From: an uncultured Veillonella sp.
Lineage (GTDB): Bacteria > Bacillota > Negativicutes > Veillonellales > Veillonellaceae
Direction of reading: 5' to 3'
DNA: 16,997 bases
Assembly (NCBI GenBank): GCA_900766125.1
Contig: CAAFUD010000216.1
Coordinates: forward strand, 1 to 16,997
The first letter of the stretch is position 1; every line of letters begins with the position of its first letter. Positions 15,086 through 16,997 of this stretch are shown here, piece after piece. The position numbers and the translations under genes were made by a program. The notes under the pieces are model-generated. The model saw nothing but the letters and a program-made list of their open reading frames with translations. It made no database searches and was not told the DNA's origin.

Positions 15086-15730
15086 TTATTTGCCTCCAAA
15101 ATAATTTTCCACAAATTTTATAGGATCATGGAATAAATGGTAACTCTTACGAATTTTATCATCATCCCAATCCCACCATTTCATTAGTAATAACTTTTGA
15201 ATAATTTCATCTGGGAATCGATATTTTATTATTTTATTAGCTCCTACTACAACTGCATATGGAGGTACATCTTTAGTAATAATACTACCGGAACCAATAA
15301 CTGCACCATCGCCAATTGTTACATGATCTCTAATAATACAACGTGCACCAATCCAAACATCGTTACCTATCACGGTGGTATGTTCAAATGATTCTGTATC
15401 CAAATATGGAATTTCAGAGTCCCATGTTGTAACATAATCTATCCTATGTCCATTACGTACAACTAATTGATCTATGGCAATTGAGCAATAAGCACCAATG
15501 GATTTGATAATATCATTTCTAATATGCTTGTACCCATTTGTATATTTACCGACAGAAATATTAGAATATTTTTCTGTATAATATCTTGCTAAATTATCTT
15601 TAAAACCATATTTCTTAAGCGAATATCTATACAGAAATTCTGGGCATGTTCTAGAACCTTTTATATTACGAACTGCACTAGCGAGAAAGACATCCCTTGA
15701 GCTAACCTCATATTTTTCTTGTAAATTCAT
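15086..15730 (-). CDS. hexapeptide-repeat O-acetyltransferase
   Basis: A 214-residue left-handed beta-helix acyltransferase of the CatB/XAT type. Hexapeptide turns run from about 118 to 170 (VIGNDVWIGARCIIRDHVTI, then GDGAVIGSGSIITKDV). RNGHRIDYVTTW contains His95, which fits the catalytic His of this group, and the loop after it precedes the helix repeats. VPPYAVVVGANKIIKYRF is the standard closing segment. It would transfer an acetyl group from acetyl-CoA to a sugar hydroxyl of the glycan made by this operon. Its first base overlaps the last base of the GT9 stop (TAATG), showing coupling. About 75 N-terminal residues precede the helix and are not recognised; they may bind the acceptor. Confidence 0.88.
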   Translation of the reverse strand: MNLQEKYEVSSRDVFLASAVRNIKGSRTCPEFLYRYSLKKYGFKDNLARYYTEKYSNISVGKYTNGYKHIRNDIIKSIGAYCSIAIDQLVVRNGHRIDYVTTWDSEIPYLDTESFEHTTVIGNDVWIGARCIIRDHVTIGDGAVIGSGSIITKDVPPYAVVVGANKIIKYRFPDEIIQKLLLMKWWDWDDDKIRKSYHLFHDPIKFVENYFGGK

Positions 15731-16770
15731 TATGATTTCCCCGTTACCAATTTATACGCCCCCAATGGTTTTCCTTCAGAATAAAACTTTTTAACATATT
15801 CCATTACAGTTGAAGGCAAAAGTCTATCCATACAAAAAGGTTTCTCACACCATCCAGGACTATTATATAAAACATCACAACCTTTACAATCCACTGGAGA
15901 TATTACATCTTTATAAATACGTTGTGGTGCACATCTCCAAGAAGGCTCTGAACCATATAAACCTATAACAGGCGTATTAAACGCGTTAGCTACATGTACA
16001 GGAAAACTACATCCGTTGATAACAAGTTCCGCATTTCTTATTATTTCTCCAACTTCTAAAAGATTTGTTTTACCTCGTAAATCAAAAACGTTATCTGGCA
16101 AGTTGATATCAATATAACTTTGTGATGATTGTCCGATAAGAACAACGAATTTTCCCATTTCACGAAGTTCATTAAATAAGGTTTGCCAATGTTCTTTAGG
16201 CCAGTTTTTGGCATATCCACCTGTTTCCAAACTAGATACAATATAGTCTTTACCTTGTAAAGGTTCCAACAGTTCTTTTACATGCTGTTTATCTACATCT
16301 CTAGCATCTGGATATACGAAAGTATCCCAATTAGGTAATGTCGTTACATCAATTCCTGTTGCTTCTTTCAAAAAATGTGCATATACAACAGGCTCAAAAG
16401 CATGATTCATCCATGATTCTACTTTAAGACAATCTGTGAGCCAAAACTTACGTTTATGTGGTAATCCAACACGTTTTTTTATGCAGGCAAGACCATAAAT
16501 AATAGAAATATGATATAGCGTATCCATTAAATACACAACATCAGAGCGCCATAATTTTTTAATAAGATGCCATGAGCTTTTCTTTGTTTTATCAAATGTA
16601 AGATACTCATCTACAAATGGATATGCTTCCATTAGTTGCTTAGCATTTTCTTCCCCAACAACAGTCAATTTTGTATCTGGATATAGTAACTTAATTCCCT
16701 TTAATAATGGAGACATCATAACCATGTCTCCTAAACCACCAAACCTACTTAATATAATATGCTTATACAT
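15730..16770 (-). CDS. GT9-family heptosyltransferase-like glycosyltransferase
   Basis: A 346-residue GT9 protein of the ADP-heptose:LPS heptosyltransferase type. The N-terminal RFGGLGDMVMMSPLL (9-23) is the family signature. SSLETGGYAKNWPKEHW (179-195) and INGCSFPVHVANAFNTPVIG (251-270) followed by LYGSEPSW form the nucleotide-sugar site of the C-terminal domain. A four-cysteine cluster (Cys295, 298, 308, 313) near the end is common in the family. It probably adds heptose to the LPS inner core or an outer glycan. Its ATG follows a GGGG site, and it is the first gene after a plausible promoter. Positioning at the head of this operon suggests LPS rather than a secreted polymer, but this is inference. 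Confidence 0.88.
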   Translation of the reverse strand: MYKHIILSRFGGLGDMVMMSPLLKGIKLLYPDTKLTVVGEENAKQLMEAYPFVDEYLTFDKTKKSSWHLIKKLWRSDVVYLMDTLYHISIIYGLACIKKRVGLPHKRKFWLTDCLKVESWMNHAFEPVVYAHFLKEATGIDVTTLPNWDTFVYPDARDVDKQHVKELLEPLQGKDYIVSSLETGGYAKNWPKEHWQTLFNELREMGKFVVLIGQSSQSYIDINLPDNVFDLRGKTNLLEVGEIIRNAELVINGCSFPVHVANAFNTPVIGLYGSEPSWRCAPQRIYKDVISPVDCKGCDVLYNSPGWCEKPFCMDRLLPSTVMEYVKKFYSEGKPLGAYKLVTGKS

Positions 16771-16813
16771 ATGTATAACCCCATTTAATTACTAACATTC
16801 ATCCCTAAATATT

Positions 16814-16842
16814 TATATAAGCTCCCTATATAATTTTAACAA
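16814..16842 (-). promoter_or_regulatory. candidate promoter of the glycan operon
   Basis: Minus strand: -35 TTGTTA (16837-16842), 17-bp spacer, -10 TATATA (16814-16819). Transcription would start about 37 nt before the GT9 ATG at 16770. The stretch 16771-16880 contains no gene and no clear terminator hairpin for the upstream gene. Confidence 0.4.
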
Positions 16843-16880
16843 TATACTCTGTCCCTATTAATATCCATGCTATCTACACA

Positions 16881-16997
16881 TCATAGTATGAATGGTTTCA
16901 AATTCCCCCGAATTTGTTCTTGATATCCATCAAGTAATTCATATCTCTTCCGATATTGGCTACGTTTTTGTGATTTGATTTCTTCAATCGGTTTTCT
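16881..16997 (-). CDS. C-terminal 38 residues of an unidentified protein
   Basis: An open frame enters from the window edge and ends at TGA (16881-16883). The visible 38 residues are polar and helical (RKPIEEIKSQKRSQYRKRYE, then LLDGYQEQIRGNLKPFIL), consistent with the tail of a larger protein. Too little is present to name a family. The strand and spacing suggest it belongs to the same glycan locus. Confidence 0.55.
   Translation of the reverse strand, partial: RKPIEEIKSQKRSQYRKRYELLDGYQEQIRGNLKPFIL

Overview
The window looks like chromosomal DNA of a Veillonella-type diderm Firmicute (Negativicutes). The main evidence is an OmpM-type outer-membrane porin (signal peptide, one SLH domain, coiled coil, beta-barrel ending in Phe) plus the start of a second, very similar porin. 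No rRNA, tRNA, CRISPR array, integrase or transposase was seen. All supported genes lie on the minus strand, so transcription runs from high to low coordinates.

Layout in the direction of transcription. (1) 16997-10163 is a surface-glycan locus. It holds the tail of an unidentified gene, a GT9 heptosyltransferase-like protein, a hexapeptide acetyltransferase, a GT4 glycosyltransferase, a second glycosyltransferase-like protein, then a tightly packed cassette: nucleotidyltransferase, glycerophosphodiesterase-like protein, HAD hydrolase, and a second divergent nucleotidyltransferase. A strong hairpin terminator closes it at 10135-10155. The HAD gene carries an in-frame TAG that removes its last catalytic motif. 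(2) 10065-9075 holds a small cupin and a one-TM protein of unknown function. (3) 8926-7117 is a two-gene RloA/RloB-like module (AAA/ABC-type ATPase plus TOPRIM-like RloB), followed by a 37-codon coding remnant. (4) 6966-5564 is a GT4 glycosyltransferase preceded by two clusters of a 10-11 bp tandem repeat. (5) 5378-4095 is ompM with its own terminator. (6) 3970-791 holds a zinc-ribbon/HEPN protein and a second, clearly different RloA/RloB-like module with a strong terminator. (7) 506-1 is the 5' part of a second OmpM-like porin.

The window therefore mixes envelope genes (porins, LPS or capsule assembly) with at least two probable anti-phage or stress-response modules. One of these, together with the HEPN protein, lies exactly between two porin paralogues. 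RloAB-like pairs match the ATPase plus TOPRIM-effector architecture seen in PARIS and OLD-type defence systems. The defence role is inferred from family and context, not shown by the sequence. The most unusual items are the paired RloAB modules (one with Asp in place of the usual TOPRIM Glu), the HEPN partner, the helically phased repeats before the glycosyltransferase, and the nonsense codon in the HAD gene.
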